The notes beneath the pieces are model-generated. The model saw only the letters and a program-made list of their open reading frames with translations. It was not told the origin of the DNA and made no database searches. From positions 1 to 13,152 of the forward strand of contig ONIK01000046.1 in NCBI GenBank assembly GCA_900317865.1: a stretch of DNA of 13,152 nucleotides, in the 5' to 3' direction. The translations under genes and the position numbers were made by a program. This stretch comes from an uncultured Methanobrevibacter sp. (GTDB lineage Archaea; Methanobacteriota; Methanobacteria; Methanobacteriales; Methanobacteriaceae). Position 1 is the stretch's first letter. Every line of letters starts with the position of its first letter. Shown here piece by piece: positions 12,656-13,152 of this stretch.

Positions 12656-13152
12656 ATGGTAGAATTGAAAGGTTCAAAAACTGAAGAAAACTTGCAAGCT
12701 GCTTTTGCAGGTGAGTCCCAAGCACATACAAAATACCAATACTTTGCTTTAAAAGCAAAAGAAGAAGGATATGTTCAAATACATGATATTTTCATGGAAA
12801 CTTCTAAAAACGAAAGAGAACATGCTAAAATTTGGTATAAACTTTTACACGATGAAGAAATTCCAGACACCATTGCTAACCTAAATGCTGCTGCTGATGG
12901 TGAAAACGAAGAATGGACTTCAATGTATAAAGAATTTGCAGAAACTGCACGTGAAGAAGGTTTTGCTAAAATAGCATTCTTATTCGAAAAAGTTGGAGAA
13001 ATTGAAAAAGGGCATGAAGAAAGATACAGAACTTTACTTGACACAGTTGAAAATGAAACTGTTTTTGCAAAAGAAGATGCTGTTGAATGGAAATGTGAAA
13101 ATTGTGGATTTATTATGAAAGGTCCTAATGCACCTGAAAAATGTCCTGTTTG
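12656..13152 (+). CDS. rbr: Rubrerythrin, 3' end cut by the window edge
   Basis: The first 165 residues are present. Residues 1-135 are the ferritin-like diiron domain, with Glu20 in 'AFAGESQAH', an ExxH at 53-56 ('NEREHAK') and another at 117-120 ('EIEKGHEERY') as iron ligands. A rubredoxin-like domain then begins, with Cys147 and Cys150 ('CENC') and 'EKCPV' where Cys163 starts the second pair; its last cysteine falls at the window edge. Rubrerythrin reduces hydrogen peroxide to water in the cytosol of anaerobes, with electrons from rubredoxin or NAD(P)H-linked carriers, and is the standard peroxide defence in Methanobrevibacter. Family length is about 190 residues, so only some 25 residues should be missing. 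It has its own promoter and Shine-Dalgarno, and codon choice looks more regular than in its neighbours, in line with high expression. Confidence 0.95.
   Translation, partial: MVELKGSKTEENLQAAFAGESQAHTKYQYFALKAKEEGYVQIHDIFMETSKNEREHAKIWYKLLHDEEIPDTIANLNAAADGENEEWTSMYKEFAETAREEGFAKIAFLFEKVGEIEKGHEERYRTLLDTVENETVFAKEDAVEWKCENCGFIMKGPNAPEKCPV

Noticed and set aside
12775..13044. 89-codon minus strand frame
   Set aside because: Antisense shadow of rubrerythrin, which has clear iron-ligand motifs.

Overview
The window looks like a piece of the chromosome of a methanogenic archaeon of the order Methanobacteriales, most likely a Methanobrevibacter from gut or rumen. The reasons are the strongly AT-rich DNA, archaeal TATA elements instead of -35/-10 boxes, apparently leaderless genes mixed with Shine-Dalgarno-led genes inside operons, oligo-T terminators, and the gene content: an Ig-repeat adhesin-like protein, an Nbp35/Mrp ATPase, an MsrA-MsrB fusion, rubrerythrin and a CoA-disulfide-reductase-type flavoprotein. 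The genus is an inference; no rRNA or other marker gene is present.

Layout. 2-1399 (+) is the C-terminal part of a large adhesin-like surface protein, closed by a hairpin plus T-run terminator. 1428-2057 (-) is a chloramphenicol-acetyltransferase-fold protein with an altered catalytic motif. 2135-4363 (+) is a two-gene unit: a CoA-disulfide-reductase/NADH-oxidase-type flavoprotein and an Mrp/Nbp35 Fe-S carrier ATPase with a His-rich start. 4350-4724 (-) is an SseB-like protein and 4814-5719 (-) a fused methionine sulfoxide reductase. 5819-6261 (+) holds two small unrecognised coupled genes. 6256-7390 (-) is an operon of three more SseB-like proteins, so the window holds four SseB-like paralogues. 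7391-7620 is an intergenic region with two long inverted repeats. 7624-8501 (+) is a coupled pair: a secreted protein and a zinc-ribbon/coiled-coil protein. 8491-9447 (-) is a ketopantoate-reductase family protein. 9641-10732 (-) is a cation-diffusion-facilitator exporter with Mn-type motifs and an apparently duplicated cytosolic domain. 10917-12599 (+) is a CbxX/CfxQ-type AAA+ ATPase with an N-terminal zinc ribbon. 12656 to the end (+) is rubrerythrin, cut by the window edge.

How the genes may work together. Several genes fit protection from oxygen and thiol or metal stress in a strict anaerobe: rubrerythrin removes peroxide, MsrAB repairs methionine, the flavoprotein may handle low-molecular-weight disulfides or oxygen, Mrp/Nbp35 supports Fe-S cluster assembly, and the CDF exporter probably controls manganese. 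They are not one operon, so a shared programme is an inference. The least explained parts are the SseB-like family, the secreted/zinc-ribbon pair and the palindromic region between them.

The region is compact: three tail-to-tail gene pairs overlap at their stop codons. No intergenic stretch exceeds 300 bases, and I see no tRNA, rRNA, CRISPR array or insertion sequence.
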